Origin: Rhineura floridana
Lineage: Eukaryota > Chordata > Lepidosauria > Squamata > Rhineuridae
Reading direction: 5' to 3'
Assembly (NCBI RefSeq): GCF_030035675.1
Contig: NC_084482.1
Span: 73,569,120-73,633,119 of the forward strand
Length of the DNA stretch: 64,000 nucleotides
Numbering within the stretch: position 1 is the stretch's first letter; each line of letters opens with the position of its first letter. Below, piece after piece: positions 34,001-49,000 of the stretch. A model generated the notes under the pieces. That model ran no database searches, was not told the origin of the DNA, and saw only the letters and a list, made by a program, of their open reading frames with translations. Both the position numbers and the translations under genes were made by a program.

Positions 34001-37000
34001 CTGTAATGCATTTATCTAAATGCAGAGTCTCCTTGATCCTCCTCTTTCAGCTGACAAGACTGTGATGTCAGGGGCATCCTGTGTAATATAAATGCAGTAC
34101 TGCCTAGATGGAATTGGTTTTGAGAAGGGCACATGTGAATTTGAAACTCACTCCTGCTGTCAACATGTTGACGTTTTTGCTGCCCAAATAATGCCTAATA
34201 ATGCTTTTGAATTCTTGAAATATGGGCTGCATGCCTTGCCTTTGACTTGTAACAACTATCAAAAGTCTACCTGAAAGTATCTGCCTTCAGTCAGCCAGGA
34301 AAGGTTACATTTTGAAAAGGTATAGATAGTTTGGTATCAGTTTTAAATGGATATGTGTTATAAATCCGGGTTAAGCCTGAACCAGTATGATCCACTCCAC
34401 CCATACAGTAACATTTTCTTAGAAAATAATGTAATAAACATTGTCTTCAGAGCTGCATTTTCAGAAGTGATTAGTTAAAATTGTGAATATTTTGGATTAC
34501 TGACATTGTATACAGCACTTTACATCTCTTAAAAGTTCCATGTAGAGTTAATGACTATGTGAAATCTCCCCACTTTTTTTTTAAAGGAGCACGAGAGAAG
34601 CAATGAAGCTGTCAAGGAAAAAGGTAGGGTGAAGCTCATATAGCAGACCTATATTCACTTTTCACTTGGTTTAATCTGAGTGGAAACCCAACCCTCTGGA
34701 TCAGATTTAGGGGCACATAAGGTGGATGAGAGATGAAGGCCAGTTGTACAAACTGAAGGCCGTTTTGCTCATCCCTGGACACGGTTAGATACAACTCTCT
34801 AAAATGTACCTTAACTCAAAAGCTTATAACATCAATATTAACTCTTTGGGTTAGTATGCTAGCATTCATGTTTCTTCCTGAGAAACAGTGAAAATCCAGA
34901 TGTCTCTGAAAGGTCACACAGTTTGAACATGATACCTAAGATACTTAGCTCTTTTTGAGAGTCAGTATACCTCTGTTTTCTTTTGGTTCTCTCACCAGTC
35001 TTCAATGAATTAATGTTAATTCTTGTTTCAAAGCCATATAAACTGATGGCCATCATTGCATCATGTGACCATGAATTCCATAAAATATTAATTGTGTAAA
35101 GAAATACTTTACTCTGAAATCTACTTATTTAACTGAGTAACCCAAACTCCAGTATTATCTATGCATCTTGAAGTGCTTAACATATCACAAACATGTGAAG
35201 GTTCCTGAAGAAGAGATTGTGGGCATTCAACTCCTACCCTAATCCTCCTCTTCCTGTGCAGCAGTGAGCTACGCTATGGTTTGGCTTAGTGTATAATTTG
35301 AACCTGGGGTTGTGGTTTGTGTGCTTCTGTCAAACCACAACTGTAAATCCAAGAACAAATCTTGGTTACATCTTGTAGTTTGTCTGGAGTGAGACAAACC
35401 ACACGCCTGGGTTCATACTATAAGCTAAACCATGTGCAGCAGCAGAGGAGCACAGTGGCTGCAATCTCCTCCACGGATGCCAAGCAATAGGTTGGCTTAG
35501 TTTGAACCAGGCTTATATAAACCTCTGCTATGCCTCTGCCTTTTAATAATTCCCTTTCTTTAAAACCTCAGATTCTTTAGCTTTTCCTTTGTAAGGGGAT
35601 TCAGCTCTGAGCACAGGTATCCATATCTTTGCCTTTTGCAGTTCTGATATCTTTTTTGAGATGGCCAACAAGAAGTGTAAATACAGCCTCACTACACACT
35701 TGTGTAGTTCTCCAATTCTTACTATTTTTAGTCCTTCGTACTAATTCCTGACACAGAACTTGCATTTTATACTGCTGTAGCCCGCTGAGTTTATTTTCCA
35801 GGTCTGTCTTAGGTACTCGCAAATAATTGTTACTTATTTTTGAAGACACTCTTTTTAAAATTCAGTGTGCATCACTTTACAAGGAACTTCACTTGCCATT
35901 CTGTTGTCCATTCACTGGCTCAATTTGCATTCCCTGATTCATTTATGTAGCCTCACGGAAAAATAGAGGAAGAGATTAGTGGAATATCTAGTTTTTGTGC
36001 GTATGGTGTTGCTGAAACATACTATTTTTGAGACTCCAGTGTTCCAGCTTTCTGCTTCTGTTACAGTTTATTACATATATATCCTGCTTTTCCTCCTAAG
36101 GAGCTCAGAGATAAATTTTAATCTCCATTCCTGTGAGAGAGATTAATTTACCCAGGTCTACCCAGTGGATTTCATAGTTGACTGGGGATATGAGCTTGGA
36201 TTCCTCCCTAATCCCCCACTTGTTACACTGTACTAGCTGAACTATTTAGAGGGCTAACTTAAGCATGTGTACTCCTTATGATGAGAGTAACCTTTATGGT
36301 CATGTTGGATTTCATTGGGGTGACCATGGTTGTGTGAGATGGTGCACACTTAGGGGTTAATGAAGAACACAAATAACAATTTTTAAATTACACTTGCCAT
36401 ATGGAAAAGGGGTAAGTGCAGTTTTGTTGCCTTCATATGTGAGATCCTTAATTTATCATTAAAAAGAGAAGAGATGGGATTAGACGGTAAAATATTTCCA
36501 TCCCAAGACATCATAAAGCAAATAAATGTTAGCTGTTAAAGATCTGCCTTAATCATAACTTTCTATAGCACCTGGTGATGGCTTTGATGAGGACGACGAG
36601 TCAAAACAAAAAAAAGAGAAACAGAGGCAAAGGGATCGAATGCGTGACCGTGCTATGGACAGGTAACTAAACATATTAAAATCCTTTTGTATCTTTAAAA
36701 ATCTTGGCTTAAAATTTTCATTTTAACTTTCATTAAATTTCATTTCAGTTCCTGCTTTATACATAGGATTAGGTCCCACATAATATCTAGCCTTTCAGTA
36801 CATAGCAGAGATAGTGGAGAACAGTGGTTCTTAACCTTTTGGGTCATGGGACCCCTTTGAGAATAGGATGAAAGCTATGGACCCCCATAAATAAATAAAT
36901 AAATAAATACAATTTTATTACATTAGAAATAGTTGTTTTTCTTTTGCCCCTGATTCACAGACCCTTAAAGCCCATACATGGACCTCTACAGGATTATTCA

Positions 37001-40000
37001 TTAAACTTTCCTGGGATGTCTCTTGATTTTATGACTACTGTCAATCTACACTAGGGAATTTTTAAACATTTTTGCTCTCACCATGCAAACTTGCTTTCCA
37101 GCTCAAGGAAAATAGAGGAGCATTTAGTTTCATATCTTGTCTTTTAAATATCTAATAAAATGTATAAATAGTAAAGATATTATAGAATGTTTAGAATGAG
37201 TTTTGGTGTTACAATGTCAGATATGACATTAGACATCAAAGTGACTTCATGTCTCTGTTGGAATGCATAAAACATAAAATAAATACAAGGCTGATAAATA
37301 AAGCCAGTTTGGATTAGGTCTATTTAATGTTTTTGAGGACAACCTAGATTGCATTGTGAATCGGAGCCTTGGAAGCTTTGCCATGTTAGCTGCAAGGTGG
37401 AGGTAACTTTAAGAGGCATCACCAGTTAATGTCTAGGATATCAATGTCTATGACATCAAAGGCTTGGGAAACTAGCTTTAATAGATACATCCGTGAAACA
37501 TTCATGTCTGCCAGGGAACCACATACTGATAGTTTCATTGAAAATTACACCTTCATAGCTTATGCGAACATTCAACCTTTTAACAAATAGCCAGACGTCA
37601 TGACTTCTGTGAGATATTTTATCATATTAACTTCATAGCTGCTCCAGTATAATCCTAACTATTTTTCTACCTCCTGGACTTTTATTTCTATCCTACTTAT
37701 TCCCTTGTTCTTGTTATATTTCCCCTGTCTGTATTTATAGTCTTCCTTTTTAATATTACTCTAATGAAAATCAGAAAAGATAACTAATTAAAAATATATA
37801 GTTGGAAGCATGCCTTTTCCATCAGGAAATGAGGTCACCTCCAGAGACCTATGCTTCATTGCAGTGGCTTCAGGGCAAATTTTTATTTCCTGATGGGAAT
37901 GATGCCAGCCAGGTCAGAATACTGCCCTCTATGCTGCTTTTGGCCTGGCCAGTCCTGCTTCCTAAGACTATACACAAATGTAGCTAATTCTGAAGAGTAT
38001 AAACAGGCAAATACTCTTCTGGAAGGTTTGTTGGCTATATCAGCTATCAATTGCATATCAATTTTTCCATATATATATTATTTCTGGTGATGGCACTTCG
38101 GTTTGGGAAGCTTTAAACCCTTACTGACTAGGGTAGTTTTGTCAAGGTTTTTTTCCTAGAAGGGGAGAAGAATGGTGAGTGCATTACATGAGTCAAGTAG
38201 GGGATGTGATAGAGGTTCATTTTTTTCACATATTATGCCTGTTTAATAAAAATTTAAAGCAGCTATTTTTCAGGAAATATGCTCTGCTAGTATATGAAAA
38301 GTCCTGTTGAGAGAATCTAAGAATTAGTACATCCTAGTGTTGTCAAATAAAAATGTACCCTGTTAGTTAGCTTTGTGATATTGGTCCCTTTTTTCTAGAG
38401 TAGCTACAAGAGAATTTCAAAATCTTACTAACTGCCAGATGAGAGCAGATTGTAGCAAAGCTGTGCATATTTCAGTATAAGTAAACAGAGCAGCACTAGG
38501 TTGAAGCAGTGAAGGAATTCAGTAGGCAGAAAGTTTTGTTGGTATGGTCGAGTTGATACTATTTATTTTTTAAGTGTTGAGTTTAATAAATAGTGACTTT
38601 GGAATAATGAGTAATACAAATCAAACGAAATGCCTTCCTTTAGAATCCAGTTTGCTTGCTCTGTATGTAAATTCAGAAGCTTTGATGATGAAGAAATGGA
38701 GAAGCACCTACAGAGCAAATTTCACAAAGAGGTCTTGCGATACATTGGGACTAAACTGCCTGACAAGACCGTAGAATTCTTGCAGGTATGTGGACTTAAA
38801 CTCCTAAGTTGTGAACAAAAATGCAGCTTTGGGGTAACTGAACTGCTTCAACCACCCAGGAACCCAGGATTATTGCCCAAATAGTTGCTAGCTATTATCC
38901 TTGTTAAGTTTGAGTTAAACTAGGTTTTACCAAGTTACTGTCAAGTCTTTTGTTACATGTACCATGTTTCTGGGTAGCGCTGCCTATCTAAAGCTGTTTC
39001 TGCTCTTTTCCACACTGGTGGTTAGGGCTTTCAGTTGACCTCATCTTAAAGCGTGAAGGAAAGATTGGAACAGAACTGTTAAGTAGCAATTATCCAATTA
39101 ACGACAGAGTGACTGGAGATCACTAATTTGAGTGTAGTTGCCTCCTCTGGTTGGACTTCTTTTATTCATAGTTTGGAGACAATGACTTATATAATTACAG
39201 AGATTTTTCTCTCTCCCAATTCCCAGAAGTATATTGTGAACAGAAATAAGAAAATTGGGAAGCGCCGACAAGAGCTGACCGAGAAAGAGGGTACAAAACC
39301 AAAACCAGATCCTTTCAAGGGTAAGTGAAACATTATTACGAATACTTCATCACTATCTAGAAAGAGTACAGGGCTGCAATATTCTTGAATTCCACACTGG
39401 GGACAATGCAGACTGTGACAGAAGGAAAGCAAGTGCTCATAAAACTTCAGCGGAGATTGGACAGAAGGGAGGACAAGGAAGGGTGTTTTTTTCCTGGCAG
39501 ACTCACCCACATAACCCCCCCCCCGGGTTATCAAGCCCAGGCAGAAAATCTCCCTTGTTAATTTGAATCCTCCTTCTTTCCCTCTCAGTGTCTTAGGTTC
39601 AATTTCCTGTCAGCCCATGCAGATATCTTTACTCCTCTTTGTTTTGTTTCTGGCTTGCTATTAGGCTTTGTTGGTTTTCCCCTCAGGCGTTTTCTCTAGT
39701 CTGTTTCATTCCATGCCTCCTCTATGGGAAAAATGGCCCAATCGGCAACCATTGCTAAATGGATCAGAGCCTGTATTGCATTAGCTTATGGATCTCAACA
39801 GTTTAGGGTTCCTGGCAACATTACGGCTCATTCCACCAGGGCAGCAGCAACTTCTGCAGCTTTAGCCACTAACGCCAGCATCGCAGAAATCTGCAGAGCA
39901 GCCACCTGGGCAGTGCCATCCACATTCACTAGACACTATAAAAATGGAAATGGACTGCCTTCAAGTCAATCCCAACTTATGGCGACCCTATGAATAGGGT

Positions 40001-43000
40001 TTTCCTGGTAAGCAGTATTCAGAGGTAGTTTACCATTGCCTTCCTCTGAGGCTGAGAGGACACTGAAAGGCTGAAGTGGCCTTTGGATGGCATGTCCTCC
40101 AGTCAGTGGTATCTTCACAGTGAGTGGAGCTGCAGATTCCCACCTAAAATGGACTTAGGCTCTGGTAGGTCCCAGTGTGGGCTATGTGGGTGAGTCTGCC
40201 AGGAAAATGGAACGTTGATCACTTACTGTGAAGAGTCTTTCTGGCAGATGAAACACACATAGCCACACCTCACCCTGCACGCATCCGCTCACTCTGTCAA
40301 CACATAGGTTCTTCCTGTTAGGAGACATGTTACACTGTTCTGTTTTGTCAGACATGGCCTGGTTCTGTGTTTTGTTCTAAGGTTTTACTCCACAGGTCCA
40401 CATAGTCTTAGGGCTGGGCCAGAGAGAAACTGAGAAGCTGGGAGGGAAAGGATGAGGAGGAGCACTCAAATTAACAAGAGAGATTTCCTGCCTGGGCTAG
40501 GTTGATAACCCAGTGTGGGGCTATGTGGGTTTCATCTGCCAGAAAAAGATCCTTCACAGTAAGTGACCAACGTTTGAATTTCATACTTGTAAGCTATTTT
40601 ATATATTTTACATTTGTATTCTGCTCTTTCTTCAGTGAGTTTAGGGTATTATACATGTGAAGTTATCCCATTCCAAAATAAAATATACAGTATAAACACA
40701 CCTAATCATTATGGCAATATATACAATGTATGATGACATCAAATCCTAGGTGCAGGTGAGAAGAAGGATTTCTATATTATATTTTGCATTTATGAGTCCC
40801 ATATCTGTTTATACCTGGCTGGGACTTGTGCCTCACTGTCTTCCTAATTAACAAAAGAAATAAGTTGGTTAAGTTACCCTATTTTTCTCCTCAACCTACC
40901 TTGTGAAGTAGGTTAGGCTTCAGAAATAGTGACTAGTTCATTGTACCATGTGGCTGAGTGGGGATATGAACTTGAACCTTCTTGGTCCTGGTATGTTACT
41001 CTATCCTCCATACTACTCAACTTCTCTGTAGTGGAGATAATGCAGGGTAAACAAAAACAAGCAGTTCTACTTGGCCACAATCCCTGGAAATAGCTACATC
41101 ATTCTAATGTACAAGTGCACAATATGAAGTAGACTACATACCTATTTCAGTCTAGTTCTGCATTTTGTATTGTTCTAACATACATTCACACAATCCCACA
41201 TTTCCAGAATAGGGATGAGCATGTTCAGTACTGGGAGCCACAGTAAAATACGAGTCACGGATGCAGCAAATATACTTGCATTTAATTGAGAGATTTCTTG
41301 AACATTATAGTTACCAGACAGTTGGTAGATACATTCTTTGTGACATACCTTCTCTGACATGGTGAATACTGGGTAGTGGGGGGAATCCAAAATTTAACTT
41401 TACAAAAAATGCATGAGATTGTCAATTTAAACATTCTGCTTTTTTCAGTTAATTGCTTATTGGCACGTGACTCACAGCCCTAAGGACATGCTATTTATTT
41501 TATTTTAAGCTGAACTAAAGGCTTTGGGAAAGGGCCCTTGGAGTGTATGAGAAATTCAGGTGGAGAGGAACTGCAAGTTTTTAGTGTTCTACATAGTTTG
41601 GTCTGGCTCTGATATGCGTATAGTAACTTAAAGACATGATTAAACAGTTGGGTCAAAGATCTTTTTTGAGGATTCCACAAGATCCCTATATCCATAAGCA
41701 ATGAGACTTTTGAATGGTGTTTTTCACTCAGTTCTGTACATAAGAGCAGTCGTACTGCATCAATCAAAGGGTCCACTTAGCCTACCATCCTGTTGCTAAC
41801 ATTGACTGACCAGATATTTTCAGGAAGCCCATAAGCAGAGTAATGAAGGCACCAGTGTCTCCTAAAATGCAAATACAGGAATGTAGCATTAATATCAGAT
41901 ATTAGTCAGTAGACGTTTGTTGCAAGTAGAATCTGCAATAAAATGATTGCAGTGTTAGAGTGTTTTTTTTCAGTGTGCTATCCCAGACAGCTATGCCCTC
42001 TTCCAGAATACTGCATTCCATTTTGCTGTCCAGTGTTTTTTTTGTCCAACAGACACTTAGCTTTCTGTAGCCTCTGAGCATGCTTACCTTCATTGGGCTG
42101 TTTTGATGTTTTTGCCAACCTTAGAGTGTTTTTTTCTTCCAAAAAAATCTACAAATCTTGAGGTTCTCCCAAACATAGTGACATTTCTTAGCTGAATGTT
42201 ACTGGGCCCGTTTTGGCTGAATTCTTGTTGGCACTCTCACCAGCTGTGTTCACAATTGGAGAAAATGATAGCTGAAAATAGGCAGAATTTGAATTGTTGG
42301 CTATTTATTTATAACTTGTTCTGGGCAATAGGTTTCCTCAGTGATACTAATGAATGTTATTACTTTTGAAAGCTTTGTAGGTGAGCTTGGCTATGCATCG
42401 GCTAGTAATGACAAGAGTTTGACTTACCTTTTTTGTGGTGATGTATTAACCTTGCAGTGAGGAAAAGAATACCCAGTATATGGAGCAGAGATGTTTGGAC
42501 AAAACATTAATCTATAGCCATTGCTGTGATATTTTTTCTTACGTTTGGATCACATTGTTAGGATGTTATAGGGACAAACTAATGCTTGTTGGGGTGCTTT
42601 GTTGTACCAACTTTTTCTTTTAATGGCATGACCATTGCTGCTTAGTAGATTTCCTGCATCAGCCTTTGAGGTTCCCTTCTAGTTTCTGTGACCAACTATT
42701 TCTTAATCTGTGTGCTTAAAATTATTGATGTAGTCAATTGATGGGAATGGTGTTGAAACAACAGCTTGAGAAATTGCATACTACATACACCATATTAACA
42801 GCTCATGTTCAGTTGTTGTGGACTGTATCTAATTCGTATTTGTACCATTTTAGGAATTGGCCAGGAGCACTTTTTTAAGAAGATAGAAGCAGCTCATTGT
42901 ATGGCTTGTGATATGCTAATTCCTGCACAACAACATCTTCTCCAGAGACACCTGAGGTCTGTCGATCACAACAGGAATCGTAGAGTAAGCAATACTCATA

Positions 43001-46000
43001 TTTTCTACATGATTTTAGTAACTGAAGATTAACAATTTAGAGTGCAATCCTGTGCATTTTAGTTAACTGTAAGTCCCACTAAGTTCAGCAAGACTTACTC
43101 TTTAGTGAGTTTAGTATTACAGCCTTACATATTATGAGAATGATTGATATTACGTCCCTGAGACCTATTTCCAGTGTGGGTTTTGTGTCTCCATTACAGT
43201 TTAAAACTCCCAAATGGAGAAATTGCTAATTTGCTTTCTAGCTGCTAATAAATGCTTCCCCTACCTCTGGATGAGAGATGGCTCTCAGCTCAAGTGACAG
43301 GACTGTTTCTGTATCTCCTTTTCAAAAAAAAAAAAAAAGAAAAATATCAGACCACTTTTAAAAGAGTTCAGCTCAGTACTCTTTTATGTAGACTGTACTT
43401 TTAATCGGGGCCAATAATATGTATGGTGACTCCAATCTGAGAGACCATCATATGAGACCTGAACCTACAAAATTTAATTGTGCTACACAAAGAGGGCTTT
43501 ATGGGAGTATGAGTGAAGTTCCTATACTTTCCCTACCCTCCCTGAAAGAGTTGTATCTGACTTAAGACTAGCAACAGTTTTTCATAAGCAATAGGCAGAA
43601 GAGATGACTATGTATGCAACATAGATTATACCTGCCTTTTGGAAATGCTTGGATAGATGTTGCTTTCATGTTTTGGTGACACATGAATTTGCCATGTAAT
43701 AACAATTGAAATTTGGTCACAGGTGCTTCTAATTCTTTGTTGAGGAAGATCTAGATTCAGTGTATTTTCAGTATACATTGTATAGGAAGAGAAGTTGCAA
43801 ACTAGTTGTGTTCTTATCCTGCATGGACTGAAGGTTCCCGTATAAAATATCTAGAAAAGTGTCATCAGGAAGCCAAGAATTGTTAAATACAAACAGTTGA
43901 ATGAAAGCACTGCAGAAACATTGTATCGGTTTTGGTTACACTGTTGATAGTAAAATAAGCTCACTTTTCCAGTAGACACCCAAAGAAACCCGCTACATAC
44001 GAGCATATTTTAGTCTCCTATACGCACTTTAATAAACACTTCCTTAATTTTGATGACCATGAATTTGATCAAGAGTTGCCATTCTGTTCATGAAAGTTCT
44101 TCCATTTGTGTGAGTACAGCCTAGCAGAAGTTCCTGCTCTGGAAGAAGGAAGTGTTTTTTGCCATTTTTCTGGAGGGCCTTCTGGTCTAGAACAAAACTC
44201 TGGCTCCAACATCATAGAACTTGAAAATGCCCAGGCAAAAGCCTTGCCAAGAAGTCTAAGGCAAGAGCCTTTCACTGGCCATCTTTACTATTAAGTATTT
44301 GGGAGGTTTTGGTAAGTTACGAGCACATGCTAGTGCAGAAATGATGACTGTCAATTAAGGAAGATAACCAAAAACGCAGCATCCTGCATTAGGCTCATGC
44401 TTGTTTTGTACTTGCCCATCATATTGATTTGTATATCTGCTCTTTCTAGATGGCGGCTGAACATTTCAAGAAGGCTAGTTTCCATGTAGCTAAGAGTGTC
44501 TTAAATAGCAAGCACATTGTGAAAATGTTAGAAAAGTACCTCAAGGTAAGTAAGCAGGATGTTTGCTGCTCAGTCCTGCTTTTTCACAGAGCAAGAGAGC
44601 AGGAGCTCCAGCTTGACCTCAACAGAGCATTGCATTAATATTGCTGAGTGTATTGCATCTGTCTTTTCAGATAAGATGGAAGGAAGCAAAGTTACTGCTT
44701 TGCTTTCTTATGCATGGTGTGAGCCTTGAGTAGTTCTCTCTCTTTGAGCAGTTCAGTCCCCCTCCCCCATATGTGTTGGATACTCATATTAGCAGACAGT
44801 GGCTGCATTCACACACCACAGTAAACTGTACTTAACGATTCATAATGAATGTGCAGGTAGCTTTTGCTTCGCTTCTCCCATAGCACAAGCAGAAACAACA
44901 AATGATGATCCGTGCTTTAGCATTTTGTCCAAACCTAGGATCATGGTTTATTTCACTTCAGACAAATCATGATTAGGAAGCCAAGAGCAAACCTTGGCTT
45001 TTTCTGCAGTGGAGGAGGGAATCTACAGATGGGCTGTCTCCATGCATTCACTCCACTGGGCCAAAATATGTGAATGAGAAGAGGTCATCTAATGAGGTGT
45101 GCATCTTCTCCCAAGTTCGCTTCCTCCACAGCTCCAAAGCCGGTTTTTTTCCAAGGCTCCATTTTTGGGCCAGTGAGGGGTTTCTTTGACAACCCAGGTT
45201 CTTTCTTTCTCTATCACACCTTTTTAGCAAGGCTAAAGCAGGACCAAAGTCTTTTTAAAAAGGGTGGAGGGGGGGAGAGCAGTGATCAGAGAGTGGAAGC
45301 AAGGGTGAGCTCGCCAGCCCTTTCCATCGACTCATCCAATGACTTCTGGAGGAGACCCTGAGTTACCTGCAGAGGGGGATCCGGGTCTCTGCTGCTGGCT
45401 CTTGTTCCTGCTGCCCCAGTGGCAGCTGTAGGGTTTGGCTTAACCCAGCACATCTGCTGTAGCTCCTGCAACATAGGAGAGTGCTCCAGTAAGCTGTGGC
45501 TAGGAAAAAGGGGAACCAGCAATGCCTACCCTCCCACCATCATCCATGGACAGGAGCTCCTTAGGTGGTTCAGCCTGGTTTTTAACCAGGGCCTCTCCAC
45601 TGGCAGCCTGGCATTTGCTTCCCCACAACAGGCATTGGTGGCAGTAACCTAGGTCGCTGACCTCTCTTTAGGTCTACAGGCTTATGTAGCTGCACAGGAC
45701 CAAACATGGCACGTGGGGTGTGTGTATTGTCCTCCTCTCCCTTCTCATGTTTGGATCTGTGGCATGGGTCCAGAGAGCCCTGCTGAAGCTGCAGAAACCT
45801 TGAGATGTGCAAATACCATCGCTCAATCTCTCCCTTGGCAAAGTGGAAGGACCTTTCCCAACCCCTGCAGTGGGTGGATCAGGACAAAAGCTTTTCAGAG
45901 GGGAGGGGCTTCCCCATCTGAGGCAGGCAGGGCTGCAGGAGAGAGACTGACCATGCTTTCCTCTTGGATAGAGAGGAGAGATTATGGTTTATTTCACTTC

Positions 46001-49000
46001 AGACAAATCATGATTAGAAGCCAAGAGCAAACCTTGGTTTCACATTGTGATTTGTTTGGAGTGAAAGAAACCACAATCTCATGTTCAGACATAATGCTAA
46101 ACCAGGAATTGTGGCTTGTTGCTTCTAGTCATGCTGAGGGCAAGCAGAGCAGGAGCTAGCTGCATGTTCACAGTAAACCCTTAACTGTGGCTTACTATGA
46201 TATGTTAACATGGCTAGTATGTACGAATTCTCTAGCTGCTGACAGATAGTGATGAAATTAATGAGCAGAAGAAATTCCATCTTCCTTGGGCTATCATCTG
46301 GTAAAAATAATACAAAATATATTTGTTGAGGAGCAGCATTCTGCCCAACTTCAGCACTAGTTGAAATATTATCTGGTTGGTTGGGAATAAAGCACTGTTT
46401 CTTTCTCACAGCATGCGGTGGACTTTCTTGAATAAAAAGATACGTTCTGATTTCCCTAGCAAGTTTTCACTTTAAAAAAAATTAACCTGGGGACACCATC
46501 CAAAGTCAAAGCAGATATTGTTAGTCCCTATGTTATTCCAAAGATCTCTTGTGGGAGACAATTAACATCAGCTGAGCTGATCTTAACTTTTAAGACAGTG
46601 CATGAGATGAGACAGGGCCTCCCAAAATATTTGGCTATGGTTCAGTAAATCAAACTAGTATTTTATCCTGTTGAAAATGAAAAAGACATCACTATCTCCA
46701 AAGCAGGGATGTGATAAACCTGTAATGGAAATAGTGCTAGCCTAGATGAGTATTTACATGTCATGTGGTGACTCCTGTGTGACCATTGAGGTAGAGTACA
46801 CGGCCATGGGTAATTGGCGAGTTCCACTTTTGTTAGGAAAGCCTGCAGCCATCTGACCAGGTGAAGATGAAAAGAAACAAGTATGGCTGCTCTTGTACTT
46901 GGGAATCCAGGAGCATTCCAAGACCCAACAGGACCCTCTCATGGCAAGCATGACTAATGGGATTTTGCCATTTCCTCTACATGTCCCCTCTGTCCCTTTG
47001 GCAACACTTTGGTCTTAACCAGACTGAGCTTCTGCCAATTAACTAGTCTCTGCTAGGCAGACACTAGCAAAACTGAGACTCTGCTCTCTGGGTCCAGTGA
47101 AAGAAACTTTGAGCTGAGCATATCAGCCTGTAGTTGACACTGATGGCCTGTTTACTGAGGCTGTCTTCCCCTAGCGGCCTCTCATACACGTTGAACAAGA
47201 GGGGTGACAGAATAAACCCTGCGGTAGCTCACATGAGAGAGCCCTTGGGGCAGATGAGCAGTTGCCCAGTGCCACCCTCTGGGATCTCTCGGAGGAAAAA
47301 AAGGAACCACTCAAGCGCAACTCCGTCTACCCCTGCTAGGGTCCGCAGGTGCCTCAGCAACACCTCATGATCAACAGTATCAAAGGCTGCCGACAGGTCT
47401 AACAGAATCAGCATGGACACCTGAACTTTGTCCATCAGCAGGAGGAGATCTTCGACCCACCCAGCACAGTCTCCGTACCATACCCAGGTGCAAAACCAAG
47501 CTGAAAGGGGTGAAGGAAATCTGAGGATTCCAGGTAATGCCAGAGCTGCCCCATCAAAAATCTTCTCAGCATCTTCCCCAAGAAAGGAAGGCTAGAGGCA
47601 GGGTGATACAGTTGGCATCAAGAAATTATTCTTGAACATTGGCCTACTGCTTCCTCCCCTAAAGGATGCTGGCACCTTGCCCTTCCTGAGGAAGCTTTTG
47701 ACAGTCTCTGCCAATTGGGGACTCTGAATCCCCGCTTTTAAAACTGGTGATTAATGGACACATCCAAGTCGCGGGGTAGAGCCTAGAGCTCTCTGAATCT
47801 GCAAACATGAGTAAATAGAACTGATTGGCTGATTTTTGGTCAAAGAAGATGGCGCTACTTGTCTTTCATCTGCCTGGATCTTCTTTCATAGGGCAGTTAG
47901 TCTAGTTTGAATTTGATCCAGCTGGGTCATAAAATAGAAATGCTTAGTTGATGGGTGCAGAAATCCTTGACTGTACTGTATCCAGCCCAGTTTTCATGGG
48001 TTGGGATTGTATGGATACAGATGGAGGAACAGTATTCTTGAATTCATGTGCCTCATGGGTACCGGAGTTCAGAAACCATCAATTGCATTTAATCGGGTCA
48101 AGGGCTAGAATTCTGCACTGGCATGCTGGCCAGTTTGTACATGACTGATCCACAAAAGTGGGGGTGGGTGGGCAATGGTTTTTAACCATGTATTACAATA
48201 CATGACAGGCTGGGTTTTGAGAACTAGTAGGACAGCACTAGTGTATGTCTGCTGTTTTCTTTAATAAAGAACAGATTTCCTAGCAAGAGCCAAAACAGAG
48301 GACTTGTCCCCATTGTGGACAGTAACAAGCCCTGACCTCAGTCTGAATAAGTTTTGTATGACTTATGTGTGAGCAGTTCCCAGTACAGTCATCCCTCAGT
48401 TCCTTGGACACAAAGAGTGCTCTGCTTAATGAAATCACCAAAATGTATGAGTACCCATCATTGGTTTATAGCCATATGTTGGCACCTGGAATTGCTAATA
48501 CAGAAATAGGGTGGTGAGAGATCTGAAGACATCTTAGCTATGATATAACTGGGTATTTCTTAAAACAGTTTCTGCCACTAAGCTGAAGGCTCAAAAGATG
48601 TGTTGAAACGAGCAGTCTTCTGAGATCATAGACACTGCATTTTGCTTAAGATCCCACTCCATTTTTCTGTTGCCCCTCAATGCTACAATGAACATACTGC
48701 AGCAAATTGCATTCTATTCTTACTTCTGTGAGGCAGATATATTACCAGCTTTCAAATAGTGCCGTAAGTTTTAGGGTGCAGGCAGTCATGTGTAAAGACT
48801 TTTAGTAAAAATGTAGTCTGCTAAGTAGATTGAGGCAAGAAGCAATTGGTGCTATTTTGCTTTCAAGTGAGGTTGCTCAAATTTCAATCTATTGCTCTTT
48901 TGCAAACTTCTGTATTCTAGGTATGAGGCTTTTGAAAAGAAGTTCAGATAATTTTGTAAATTGATAACTATGCTTCTTCCCTTTGTCAGGGTGATGACCC

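Noticed and set aside
44450-44452. ATGGCGGCTGAA as a start codon with good context
   Set aside because: It is at the start of an internal exon and is preceded by a standard acceptor; the family continues through it.
48384-48500. Sequence ACAGTCATCCCTCAGTTCCT resembling a mariner/Tigger terminus
   Set aside because: No matching inverted end or TA target pair could be found nearby, so an element cannot be supported.
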